Origin: Azolla caroliniana
Lineage: Eukaryota; Polypodiophyta
DNA length: 64,000 bases
Assembly (NCBI GenBank): GCA_043228905.1
Contig: JBHGNT010000084.1
Span: forward strand, 34,393-98,392
Direction: 5' to 3'
Positions 46,137 to 57,215 of this stretch are shown here, in pieces; position 1 is the first letter of the stretch; every line of letters begins with the position of its first letter. Position numbers and translations under genes: made by a program. The notes below the pieces were generated by a model. The model searched no databases and was not told where the DNA came from. It was given only the letters and a program-made list of their open reading frames with translations.

Positions 46137-47935
46137 GTATCAATCCCAAGTTCGTGATGCAAAGGGGTAAAGTATTTCAACGGAATTTATTGTTGGCTTG
46201 ATGGGATGCAAGGTGGCGTGGCATGTGCTCGCATCACCCAAGTCGAGAGGAGGATTGGGTATAATGATCCCCTCTCACAGTCCAAAGCATTACTCGCCAA
46301 ATTTGTGGTACGAGGATTCCAACTAGGGGATGAATGCTAGAAAATGCTATTGCGAACATGTTTTGCTTACTTTACACCACGGAAAGGGGCTAATTGGGCC
46401 CCTCAAATGGGATGGATTCTAAACATGGATCTCAAACCAAGTTTCTCATGCCAATTGGAGGATAGATTCAATGCATCCATGTGGAAGGTGTGGTGTGACA
46501 TAAGACGAGGACTCAAGTGTGATCAACCTAACTCTAAACCTGCCTAGCTCAGTCAACACATCTTGTGGAACCCATGTATCATAGGTGAATCTAATCAACT
46601 AGTTGGATCAAGTAAGGGGTTATCATTGAGAAGCATTGCAGAAGGTTCACAAAAAAGTATAGAATGTTGGAGATGGTTTATGTCATTGCCACTACAAGAT
46701 CAAGCCAACATACTCCATGGAATCATGGATGGATGGACTAGTATGAGATCTGAAATTATGAATGCTCTATTGCTTGGGGAAGTTGCTAATCAAGCGACGA
46801 AAACAGAGACGTGGATAGGCGACGAAGAGGAGGGCATCTTGATCCCACGAGGTAGGGAAACATCGGACAAGATCCAAGGCCATGAAATGCGAGACAATGA
46901 GGTACCAACATTGAACATGGCAATTCGAGTACTCACATATGTAGACCTTGGTCTGATCAAAGTACAACAAAAATGACACATACGTCTTCATGAAAATACA
47001 TGGCTATGTAAGGTCTGTTCGAACCCTTTGCAATGGGCGTGGCGCAATCTTTATGCGGGTATAGGAAGCAACTCCATCCATTTCTTTCAATCCACAACTA
47101 GATTGAGATGCCACATTCCAACTGCTCAAACCGCTCGAGAGTTGCTACAAAGATTTGGCAAATATATCATGTTCCCCATGGATGAGTTTTGGCAGAATAT
47201 ATAGAAACAACACCACAATATGCGAATTACCACATTCTAATGGCTAGTAATACATAGGTCACTTCTGGTTGGAGTGTGGCCGCGTGGAATCCTTAACTCT
47301 CCTAATTGTGTAGCATGCCCAAATATAATAGAGTCAATCTGACATGCTTTGTGGGACTGCCCAAAGACCCATCAACTATGGCAGGGGGGGTTGGCTGCTT
47401 ATTGCAATTATGCCAAGTGCAAGGCACAATCGAATGGGGAAATGTATGTTGGTGATCACCGTAGGCCCCAATTGACAAGTACAAACATCGGGACGAGGGG
47501 GTGCCACTAGTGATAAAGGCACAAGGGATTTTGTTTTCCACCATCGATAATATCCACTCAACTTCTATTAATGCCAAAGCTCAAGTTGTGCTAGAATTGG
47601 TCAGCCCAATAGCTCTTTGGATTCTTTGGAAACAACAATGTAGACGGGTCTTTTCCAATCAAACCGTGCATCAAGAAGTGTTATTGTAGGAGATATGGAG
47701 TGAAGTTGTAGCCACTCTAAAGAGCCAATATGATGGCCTCAAGGGCGGATTTGATGGAGTCGAAGACAATGATTAACCTTCATCCAACAATGGTCGTCCT
47801 ATCCCTTTCTCGAGTCAACGTGCCTCGATATAAGATGGAACTGTCGTGCCCCTACTGGGATTTGTATATAACATTGTCATATGTAAAAGTTTTATAACTA
47901 ATGGAAGGAGTTTTTTTTGGAATAAAAAAAGGCAG
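46137..47935 (+). mobile_element. Second LINE relic, C-terminal part only
   Basis: Scattered plus-strand fragments match the end of a LINE ORF2. Around 46.25-46.4 kb a DPLSQSKALLAKFVVRGFQLG-like stretch matches the segment after the RT thumb. Around 47.28-47.39 kb is a zf-RVT pattern (SPNCVACPN ... HALWDCPKTHQLWQ). At 47.57-47.76 kb is ALWILWKQQCRRVF, a typical ORF2 C-terminus. A T-run and A-run near 47911-47935 may be the tail. It differs in sequence from the LINE at 41.4-45.1 kb and is more decayed. Confidence 0.75.
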
Positions 47936-48495
47936 ACATGGCTAATGGTTGGGCAGGTAGGCATGGACAAGCTTGCTAAGACAAGCAAGTTCAATAATCA
48001 CCACGGAACGAGTTCTATTATACAGTTTGGACGTGTCATGACACATATGGTTTGTCGATCGATTGTGCATGTAATACAATAATGCTGTGTCGATCGATTG
48101 TGAACGTACTGCTATAATGTTTCATCGATCGATTGATCGATCGTGAATGTACTACGGTAATGGACTGGCCACAAGGATCGTGTCAAATCATGTGGTCCTA
48201 GTTAGAGCATTTGCTGGGTAGGGTTCCCAAAAGAGTGGTTAACGTGGCCATAAGTTGAGATGGGGGGACATTCTGGTGGACATATTTGGATATGAATGGG
48301 ATCATGATGGATGGCATTCAGAGTTTCTTCTTCTTCTTCTTCTTTTCCCTCTCCCAAGTGTTTTGGGTTTTGGTTTTGTCATCACAAATTAGTATATCTG
48401 TTTTCTTTGTTTAAAAACACTACATTTCATTCCTTTCTCTCTGTTTCTGTTTCTCCTGCTGTGTTCACAAAGCGGAGCAGGACGGAAAGAAGATC
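47936..48495 (+). promoter_or_regulatory. TAF11 upstream region and 5' leader
   Basis: 560 bp upstream of the TAF11 start codon. It contains three CGATCGATTG-centred repeats (48054-48165) and, closer in, TTC-rich sequence (48327-48345). An ATG at 48311 opens a 71-codon frame that overlaps the TAF11 start in another frame; it matters only if transcription starts further upstream. Confidence 0.4.
48054..48165. repeat. CGATCGATTG repeats upstream of TAF11
   Basis: Three copies spaced about 37 bp apart contain gtcgatcgattgtg or a variant followed by gtaatac/gtactgc and ataatg. The third has an expanded palindromic cgatcgattgatcgatcg core. Confidence 0.75.
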
Positions 48496-51400
48496 ATGGT
48501 CATCAAGCGTATTGCAGCAGCAGTAGAACGAGATGATGAGGATGACGAGGAAGATGATGATGACGAAGAGGAGGAAGATGACGATGAAGATCTGATAGTA
48601 GAAAGAGAAAGAGATGGAGAAGGTGAAGAAGAAAGACAAGGAGAAGGAGAAAGAGAAGGAGAAGGAGAAGGGGAAGGAGAAGTGAGTAGAGGAAAGATTT
48701 CTCACGCAGGTGATGAAGACATCGATGAAGAAGATGATCACATGGGAGAAGAACATCACAATCATAATCACCAAGAGAAAGGAGGACAGGCCAGACACGA
48801 AGAAAAAGAAGTAAATTACGAAGAAGAGGGAGAAGAAGAAGAAGAGGCTGACAAGACTAAGGAAGAACTGCTGAAGAAGAGAAAATTCATTGGTAGCGAT
48901 GAAGAAGAAGAGAAAATCATTCCTGCCAGAAGATCCGAAAAGATGAAAGAAGAAGAAGATGACGATGAAGAGAGTTTGGAGATTGAGTTTGGAAAGACTC
49001 AGACCATCGATACTGAGAAAATGCAGTAAGTATATATGTCACTCACGGTATTCTTTTTTCATTGAAAATCCTTTCCATATATATCGCCGTTTTATCTGAT
49101 TTTAGAGTGTAAGGCATGTTCTATTTTGATATTTGTTTGCTTTCTCTCTCTAAAATCTGTTTGGAACCATTCAGGTTGCCCTAAGTATATGCCTTTTTCC
49201 CTAAACCTTTTCTATCAACGAATACTTTCTATTTCAGATCTTCAATGGTGTTCTTGAACATGAATTGGTTTTAACATATTTAAATTTTCGCGAAAAAATA
49301 CTTTGTAGTATTACCCGTTTAAGAAGGGCATATAGTTTGGAATATCTTGGGTACGTTTGAGTTTAAATTGATTTTAATAGATATACATTTTCATGAAAGT
49401 GGGTTTTATGTTGAGAAACATGTAATTTGTTTACTGGTTCAGATAAGTATCGAGTGCATAGTTTTTCGAAGATCTACAGTACTTTTGAATATTAATCAGT
49501 TTATGCATACATACATACATATATAGTTTTTCACAAAAATCAAGTTTTATGAAATGAAACACGAAATTATTTCTTTGTTGAGATAATGACGAGCATTTTA
49601 AAGTAACAAAAATTTCATATTTTGAGCGGGTAAACGTACACCATACCTTTGAGCTCGAGACCACCGTTTCATTGTGTTTTCCAGAAGGATCTTGTCTCAG
49701 TTCACAGCTGAACAAATGAGTCGCTATGAGTGCTATCGAAGATCGGGATTCCAAAAGGCGAATATGAGACGGGTACATTTTTCTGTGGTGAAATGCAATG
49801 TTTGTAAAAAGCGTTGTGTGTCTGATTAATTACTTTATATGATGTTTAAATATTATATACAATTGTATTTTTGTAAAATCGAAAATGTCTGTTTTAAGCA
49901 TTCAGTTCGATTTTCATTATATTATAATTAATTTTAATGTTTTTATAGAGTCAAGCAGATGCAAAAGCATTTTGATAGGATAGGTTTGGAAGTTCTTATG
50001 AACTTTTCAAGGCTCATTTACAATACCCTTATGAGAATTTCTGGATATCCTTGTAACAATTTTAATGTTTGTAAGCAATCTAACAGATAGAAGAGCCATA
50101 AAGAAGGGTTTCTTGTCTGAGGTAGTTAGGTTTTTTAATGATCATTAGAACCACTTCGTTTAACGGAATTAATTCTGTTACTCGTACTAAAAAAGTCCTT
50201 GTATTTTCATGAGTACAACACAAGAAAACAAGTAGATCCATCATTGGGAGGTTTTATGATTAAATTAAGCATCGAACTATACATTATTCCCAAAATTTCA
50301 ATAATAAAAACAACTAGGCAAATTATTGTTTCGTGGATTGGAACAATTTATTGTTGGAGACAGCAGGTTCCTCTTGGAGCCTCTCTCTATGATTACTCAA
50401 CTGTCTCTATATGCAAGGTTAACATGCTTTTATTTTGACATATATATCAACTTCGTACTCTATGCTCTAGTATTGTGATGCCAAGACCTTTTGGTTTTCG
50501 CTCAAAGGTCTTATGCATTACTGTATCCTCATAAATATCAGCAATCAATGAAGCATCAAGATAAGAAAGCTTACACATGAGATTATGATATTTTCTTTAT
50601 GTAAAGACACTGCTCTACGCCACTATCTCTGTAGCCTCGCGAGTTTCTAGACTTAACCTTGAGTTTACATGTCAATTTCTCTTTAACTTGAACTATGCAC
50701 CCCTTGCTTTCCTTCATGTAAATGTCTTCATATAAAGCATCATACAAGAAGTTGACTTGACATCCAGATTCCATATGTACAAGCCACAGATCCTCATAAC
50801 TGACCAAGCTTTACAGTTTTCCTTAAAGTAGTCTTCTAAACCCTAGATGAGAATATATCATTAACGTCTAGTTCCTTCTCTTACATAAAAGCCTGTCATA
50901 ACCAATTATATATTCTACTTTGGATAATTGTATCACACCTGGAGTTCAGGACCTTTGCATTAGGTCTAAACAGCGTACTCATACCCTCAAAGGTTTGTTT
51001 CTAATTTGGATCGTGACAATTTAAGAATAGTGGTGAGAAACCTTCCTACAAAGAAGGTAGCAAGAAAAGGAGAATAAAAATACATTCAAAAGATGGATTG
51101 CCTAAAGAAAATACCACTTGATCCATGGAACTTATGAAGCCCAATCCAAAATTCGAATGTTGTATTCATATTCCTGGTTAGTTGCCAAATATTTCATGCC
51201 TAGTTGTCTATCACTGGCAACTCTAAGAACACCTAAACAGTGACACATATCCTCTCCAATTTCAGTTCATGTACATAAATTTCAGGCCAGAATTGCACGA
51301 AACCCTTCAGCTATGTCCATTAGTTTCTGCTTCTTCATGTGAACATTGTTGCAAATTGTTAACCATTTTTTGTGAATTAAGAAGTAATAGGCTCCAATAA

Positions 51401-52732
51401 CTTGCAAACAATGTGATGTTTGATTATCCCAAGAATTTAAGACAGTAAACAAGGAGATGTACAACAAATAGGTTCTAGTTGTAGAATATGACCTAAAAAG
51501 CAAAGTCGTTTTAATACTAAACAAGTAATCTAGAATAATATTGAAATGTTTAAATAACTAAAGGCTGTGTATATCATTTGTGAATTCAGAATCGTATCTA
51601 GGGTAAAATTATCTTAACATTCCTGCAAACTAGAACAATATTGAAACGTTTAAACAACTGAAGGCTGTGCATATAATATGAGAATTCATAATCGTATCTG
51701 GGGCAGAGTTATCGTAACATTCTTTCTGTATAATTTTTTTTGTATTTCCAAAGGAATTGTCGTTGGATGTGGATGGTTTATATTCTTACAAGCCTTTATA
51801 TGTTTTTTCATGTTACCAGTGGAAGTACCTTCGTGTTCACATGATTATCTTATTAGAAACATTTGTGTTATTTGTCTGTGTTTCTATTTGGACGAGGCTT
51901 TGAATATGAGTCGTTAGTGTACCAATCTTTGTGTGTTATTTGATTGTTTAAAGGAGACGCCTTTGATTATGGATGGTTATCTTACCGATCTTTATGTTTT
52001 ATTTGGTCTGATGGAAATCCCTTTCAATGTAGATGGTTATCCAATAAATCTGCCCGTGTTATTTGTGTTGTATTCTGATGGTTATGCCTTTGGATATAGG
52101 TGGTTAGATTAGCAAGCGGGTTGTTTGATTGTGTTTTTCTGATGGGGTGTGCATCTGGATGTAAATGATTATATTAACAACCTTTATGAGCCACATGTTT
52201 TGTATTGATGAAAATGCGTTGGATGTAGATATCCTACTAGCCTATCAATACAGATGGCAGTCTTAGCACCATCCTTTTGTGTTATTTGCTTGTGATGCAA
52301 GTGCATGAATGTAGATATGGTTTTATCTAGGCTATCATAGTGTTATTTGTTTGTATTTCTGATGGAACCAATTTTGAATGTAGCTTCTGCAAAGTGTCGC
52401 AGGCTGTGCCATCTCGATGCCAATGACTATAGTGATGTCAGGAATTGCAAAAATGTTTGTTGGAGAGCTTGTTGAGATGGGTAAAAACTAAAATGTCAAT
52501 TATACACAATGTCCTTTTTCAATTGGTCTTATCTTTTCATACTTTCTCTAAGTTATGTATTCAAAACTGATGAAAAATTTCAATTTTCATTGGTTTTGTT
52601 GCAGGAAGAGTAGTAATGACTGAAAGGAAAGAGACAGGTCCCACAAGGCCATGCCATATTCGTGAAGCTTATCGTCGATTAAAGCTAAAAGGAAAAGTTC
52701 CTCTCCGTTCACGGCCTCGACTTTTTCATTAA
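48496..52732 (+). CDS. TAF11: TFIID subunit TAF11, four exons
   Basis: Exons 48496-49025, 49685-49772, 52384-52480 and 52605-52732 join in frame to 280 residues. Residues 177-280 form the TAFII28 histone-fold domain: ILSQFTAEQMSRYECYRRSGF, then PMTIVMSGIAKMFVGELVE, then RVVMTERKETGPTRPCHIRE, AYRRLKLKGKVP and the RPRLF terminus. TAF11 pairs with TAF13 within TFIID, the general transcription factor that recognises core promoters, and acts in the nucleus. The first exon codes for a very acidic low-complexity tail (runs of D and E, then EGEGEGEG), as in other TAF11 proteins but longer than most. Splice sites fit GT-AG; the exon 1 donor reads CA then GTAAGT. The start codon is the first ATG of the long frame. 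Family identification is very secure. Confidence 0.95.
49026..49684 (+). other. TAF11 intron 1
   Basis: 659-bp AT-rich intron with loosely repeated phrases around tttcatgaaa/tttcgcgaaa followed by gtttaaattg. No gene was seen. Confidence 0.7.
49773..51529 (+). other. TAF11 intron 2, first part
   Basis: AT-rich intron sequence. Open frames on either strand are short and unrecognised. No transposon domain was seen. Confidence 0.6.
51530..51724. repeat. 100-bp tandem duplication in TAF11 intron 2
   Basis: Copies start at 51530 (ctagaataatattgaaatg) and 51630 (ctagaacaatattgaaacg) and align through gtaacattc or cttaacattc. Confidence 0.85.
51750..52383 (+). repeat. Degenerate ~65-bp minisatellite running to the TAF11 exon 3 acceptor
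   Basis: About nine diverged units share the pattern gtgttatttg ... tttctgatgg ... cctttggatgtagatggtta ... accaatcttt. The ggatgtag-like cores lie near 51765, 51890, 51957, 52019, 52086, 52150, 52207, 52301 and 52369, mostly 57-68 bp apart. The last core (gaatgtag) is itself the exon 3 acceptor. Confidence 0.75.
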
Positions 52733-54818
52733 AAGAAAAATAAATGCATTAAAATTTTCAAGCTCTATGCCAGGGGTTTCAAGCTGTATAGCCATATTAT
52801 ATATATCGGTCTATCTTGTGTCTGTGTTTTTGGTGTCTACCATGTATCCTTTGACGTGGTCTTTAGCAACATGTTCAGGTCACTTCCAAAAGCCTACACA
52901 ATATTGCATTACATTGATATTTTGATCTGTATACCAATCAATTGTAAAACCTCAGTTTTACTTGTATTAGACACATTGAACACAAGTCAAATGTATTGTT
53001 ATGTTCACACAGTCATTGCCAATACTTCTCTAAGTCACAGTCAGAAGATGAAATGCAAGTTATTATGTAATCGTGTAAAGAAAAAAATAGTATTTCATCT
53101 AAGCCTGGTCAATTAATTTGTCTATGCTCGATGTTAGGAATTATACTTAGCCATCTAGAATCTGATTATGTTGGTACAATCCTTGTTCCAGCTGGGGTTT
53201 GTACTCAAGTTTGATTTTACCTGTATTGGGGTACTAGTATGTCTCTTGAGGACACTGCACATAAAAACTCGGCCACTGAAAATGCAACCATTTAACTGGA
53301 TCAAATTAAATGCATGAAGGAGATAGTGAACTAAAACCACTAAATTGTGATGGTGCTTTAGGAATCTTAACATTTCACAGCTTTGTGATTCTATTTTAGG
53401 AATCTTAGTTATTGATGTTGACCAAAGGTCTTAGATAAGATATAGTAGGTTGCATGCATTTTAACTCACTATATGGGCACTACTACACTTGGAACCTTGT
53501 GTATATTTGGGGATTTTGGTTTTGGTGGAATTGCAAAAATGCGAGAAGTAAATTGGCTGAAACTGAAGTTGAGGATGTTGGCTGTTGATACAGGTAGACT
53601 AAATTTATTCACTATCACCTAGCACAACAAAACGCATCTAAGGCATTAACAAATGACAATGATGAGCATAAGTTAAGAAAATAAATGTACAAGATAACCT
53701 CAATCTTTTATATGATACATTAAAAAAGAGAGCTCCTACTCCATTCATTGTTGCATGTATTTACATGATTATAATTCAACTTCTCCTGCGGTTTCTGAAG
53801 CATGTCTCAGCTCTTCTTCTTCTAATAATATTAACATCCATTTGTCTCTCTGCAGTATCTAGATAAGACTGTGTGTGCCTTTCCCTTCCTATAAGCATAT
53901 GCGTAACCACATCATCTGCTAAGTTCATACACTGGTAGACTAGGTAAAGACTCATATTTCACCACATTATTAGCTTCGCTCATAATGGATCAATGTTACT
54001 TGCGTGTACTTGGATAAGTGTGATGGTGGAATAAATCAATGCATCAATTTGGAGGTCTATTAACCCTGCTTGTCTGTGTGAAGCTTGCAAAATTCACTTT
54101 GATTTGAAATGTTTAACCTGCTGACTTGATTGTCAGTGTCGTCTATTTTCATAAACTTGTTGGGAGACTAAGCTGTAGTCCGTCAACATACTATCATTCT
54201 GTAGTTAGAAGCATCAATACTTATTTCATGTTGTGCATCTTAAGCGGCTATAAGTTTTCATCACACCCATTTCCCGCAACAAAGTGATAGAAACATGAAG
54301 AACGTGTCAAATTCATTGCTGTCTTATTGGGATTGTTGCGATCAGAGCCCATCACTGGGCAACAGAAATATGAAAGATATGGGTTATTGTCTGCATATGA
54401 ATCTTGATAATGCACAGGATAAAGAATTATAGAGTAATATTTTCTCACAATTATAACAGATCTAAGTTTCTTCTATTAACTACATAAAAAGACCAAGCAA
54501 AATGAAGACCTGCAAGTTCCTATTATATAAAACCATTCCTTCAAAGTTCTTGAGCTATTTTGTCTGCTTTCATGTTACATTCCTCAACTAGTGAGGAGTC
54601 CTACTCAATGTGAACGACTTAAGTTTGGTATCATTATGTTCAATACCAAAAAATATATGAAGAAGAAATATCATCTCGAAGCAAACAAATGCTAGCCGGC
54701 AAAGTGCCGTTAACCCCCCCCACATGCCACCATTCCCCCTCCCTCCCTCCCTTACCAGATACGAAAATAAAACAAGTTCCATTCAACTGTATAGTCGTAA
54801 TATATGTTGGATTTTGAC
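52733..54818. other. Convergent intergenic region between TAF11 and the RING gene
   Basis: The two genes point at each other, so both 3' untranslated regions fall here. No further gene was recognised. A C-run and ccctccct tract lies near 54713-54751. Confidence 0.55.
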
Positions 54819-57215
54819 CTAGTTCAATCTACACCTCTTGTGTAAACCAGTCTCCCCATCATAAGAGCTAGAAGCACTATTTTCATTGTTTTCATGCAAC
54901 TCTGAGGACCTTTGCCCATCAACATTAACAAATGGACATATTGTTGGTATAATCACACGAAGAGGAACTTCACGAACATCAGCTTGAGGTGGAAATATTC
55001 TTTCTTCATCTAGAACAGTGGTATCAACGCAGGATGATGTGTTTCTCATTGGAGTGTTACTATTGTGGCGAGGTACTGATCTCACAAATTCAACCAATCT
55101 TTGCATATTCGCCCTCAAACCATCTATGCTATTTTGAATAGCTGCCAGATTATCTGCTGCCGTTTCTAGAGTTTGCCTAGCTCTTTGATGTAGCTCCCTT
55201 GTTTGTGGAATTCTGGAACGATCAATACGAGGGGTTCTTCTTGCCATTAGCCTTTGGGCTAACCTTGTCGATCTTCTCTCAAAATACTCTTGTTGTAATG
55301 TTTGTGCAACTCTTAGCCTTTCCAAAATTATATTAGTGTTATTAGATTCATCCAATGACTCATCAATGCTTTCTACAATAGTTGCATTGGTTGATCCAGG
55401 CAACTCACTATGTATTCCATCCTCCCAATGGAATCTTTTCTTGCTTACCCGACGCGCACTGGGCCGAGGCGGAATATTCGGATTGTGAAATAAAGATTCT
55501 CCAGCCGGGGAAGACCCTCTACCATAGATGGGAATTATGGCCTCATCTGAAAGCAAACCTTTACAAACTGGACACTTCTTTGTTATCGAGTGCACATGAA
55601 GCCATTCATGAAGACATGGCCAACAAAAGAGATGTCCACAACATGTCACCACCGGTTCAAAGGCCATCTCGAGACAAATATTGCACTCAAATTCAACTCC
55701 TACATTCCCATTCACATTGTCTTTTACATCCTCATTATTTTTATTGCTGATGTTTGCCAAGGCACCAATGCAACCATCAGAGGGTTGTACATCTAACTGA
55801 GAGGCCATTGAATCTTCATTTGTGGACGTCCTTGAAATCCTTTGAATACTCAATTGTGTTCTAAGGCCACTATTCAATGGGGAAAGCTGTGATTGAGCCC
55901 TTGCGAGGACCGAAGATACTCTTGTTCTCGCTGTTCGCCAATGCAAAGGACTACAATTAAATCTTCTATTCCTCTCGGAAAGCAAAGCTTCATCATCATC
56001 ATCTGTACTGCGAGACATAGATTCCATAGGCATATCTGTACTTTGAATAGCCCTTTTGGTAGTAGGCATACTTCGAAGGTGAAGAGCCTTAGGATTAGTG
56101 CATTCTCCCAAAGGATAATCATTCATCAGGGAGGAAAATTCCAATGATCGCTGTTCATTCATTAAAGAAGATCCTGATAATCGCCGTTCATTTAGGAGTG
56201 GGGTTTCTGATGGGTGTCTTCCATTCATCAGGGAAGATTCCAATGACCGACTTTCATTCATTAGCAAAGACCCTGATGATCGCCTCACGTTCATTAGGGA
56301 AGATCCCAATGGTCGCCTTTCATTCACTAGGGAAGATTCTGATGATTGTCTTTCATTCAATAAGGAGGATTCAGATAATCGCCTGGAAGATCCCCATGAT
56401 CTCCGTCCATTCATTAGCGAAGATCTGGGTCGATCATTCATTTGGGAAGATCCAAAAAATCGCCGTTCATTCATTAACGAGGATCCTGATGATCTACCTA
56501 GAACATAGTCATTTGATGGTCTATGGTCTGATATTCGATGAAGGCTAGTGTCATCCCGATACATCTCACTTTCGAGCAAAGACCTCAAGTGAGTAGAATC
56601 AGTAACTTTTCTAGCATCGTTGTCAGGAAAATCATTTCTCTTTCTAGCATTAGTATCATACAAACTGATGCCTTTTCTAGATTCATTATCATGAAAATCC
56701 ATGCTCTTTCTAGCACCATTGTGCATATTTTCCTCTTTCATTTCAGCACCAGAATCAATGAGACCGGAAATTTCTGATGCACCGTGCAGAGCAGACAAAG
56801 CTCTGGTGTGGCCAAAATCATCATATGAGGCCCTCGTTGAATCATCATATGGGTCTGAAAACCTACTCGAATCATCAGATCTAGACAATGCCCTAAGTGA
56901 ATTGTCAAGTGAACCATCACCCAAGTTCGGAGTTGTCGTTATCTCTGATGGATCTCTGTTAAAACCCCGGATAAACTCGGGAATTTCATCTCTCTGTGTG
57001 GTCATTGCTGACATACCTGGATCAAAGCGTGGGAAGTTTTGGCGGGAAGCTTGAGCAGGGAAAGAAGAGGAAGAAGAAGGATCCAAATCTTCTTGCTCAG
57101 AAATCCCTAAGGCGAGATGAAGAGCGAGATGGCCGTCGAGAGGAGATGGATGCGCGTTTAGATCAAGATCTTCTTCTTCTTTGTCTGCGTCCATCATCAC
57201 TTCTTCCATTTCCAT
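54819..57215 (-). CDS. RING-type E3 ubiquitin ligase, MUSE1/MUSE2-like, intronless
   Basis: One uninterrupted frame of 798 residues. The start is the ATG at 57215; a longer frame begins with a non-ATG codon, and an in-frame stop lies just upstream. A C3HC4 RING at residues 511-551 has CNICLEMAFEPVVTCCGHLFCWPCL, then CPVCKG, then IPIYGRG, typical of the RNF5/RMA-type RING and of the longer plant MUSE1/2 proteins. There is no C-terminal membrane segment, unlike RMA ligases. The N-terminus is acidic (MEMEEVMMDADKEEEDLDLN). Residues about 165-207 and 235-368 consist of 11-residue repeats. An Arg-rich helical stretch (about 645-720) follows the RING. RING proteins pass ubiquitin from an E2 to substrates; MUSE1/2 in Arabidopsis act on immune-receptor partners, but that role is only an analogy here. 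It is much longer than the roughly 430-residue Arabidopsis proteins. Confidence 0.88.
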   Translation of the reverse strand: MEMEEVMMDADKEEEDLDLNAHPSPLDGHLALHLALGISEQEDLDPSSSSSFPAQASRQNFPRFDPGMSAMTTQRDEIPEFIRGFNRDPSEITTTPNLGDGSLDNSLRALSRSDDSSRFSDPYDDSTRASYDDFGHTRALSALHGASEISGLIDSGAEMKEENMHNGARKSMDFHDNESRKGISLYDTNARKRNDFPDNDARKVTDSTHLRSLLESEMYRDDTSLHRISDHRPSNDYVLGRSSGSSLMNERRFFGSSQMNDRPRSSLMNGRRSWGSSRRLSESSLLNERQSSESSLVNERRPLGSSLMNVRRSSGSLLMNESRSLESSLMNGRHPSETPLLNERRLSGSSLMNEQRSLEFSSLMNDYPLGECTNPKALHLRSMPTTKRAIQSTDMPMESMSRSTDDDDEALLSERNRRFNCSPLHWRTARTRVSSVLARAQSQLSPLNSGLRTQLSIQRISRTSTNEDSMASQLDVQPSDGCIGALANISNKNNEDVKDNVNGNVGVEFECNICLEMAFEPVVTCCGHLFCWPCLHEWLHVHSITKKCPVCKGLLSDEAIIPIYGRGSSPAGESLFHNPNIPPRPSARRVSKKRFHWEDGIHSELPGSTNATIVESIDESLDESNNTNIILERLRVAQTLQQEYFERRSTRLAQRLMARRTPRIDRSRIPQTRELHQRARQTLETAADNLAAIQNSIDGLRANMQRLVEFVRSVPRHNSNTPMRNTSSCVDTTVLDEERIFPPQADVREVPLRVIIPTICPFVNVDGQRSSELHENNENSASSSYDGETGLHKRCRLN
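56112..56500 (-). repeat. 33-bp coding repeat, about 12 units (SSLMNERRxxG)
   Basis: Codes for consecutive 11-residue units such as SSLVNERRPLG, SSLMNVRRSSG, SLLMNESRSLE and SSLMNGRHPSE. One unit is shortened (SSRRLSE) and two near the ends vary in length. The frame is kept throughout. Confidence 0.9.
56595..56723 (-). repeat. Second 33-bp coding repeat, four units (ARKxxDFxDN)
   Basis: The plus-strand word tttctag recurs at 56608, 56641, 56674 and 56707, exactly 33 bp apart. The units code for ARKSMDFHDNE, SRKGISLYDTN, ARKRNDFPDND and the start of a fourth. It has the same period as the neighbouring repeat but a different sequence. Confidence 0.9.

Noticed and set aside
56144-56548. 134-codon plus-strand frame opposite the RING gene
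   Set aside because: It is the antisense shadow of the 33-bp coding repeats (hence its own repeats) and has no independent support.
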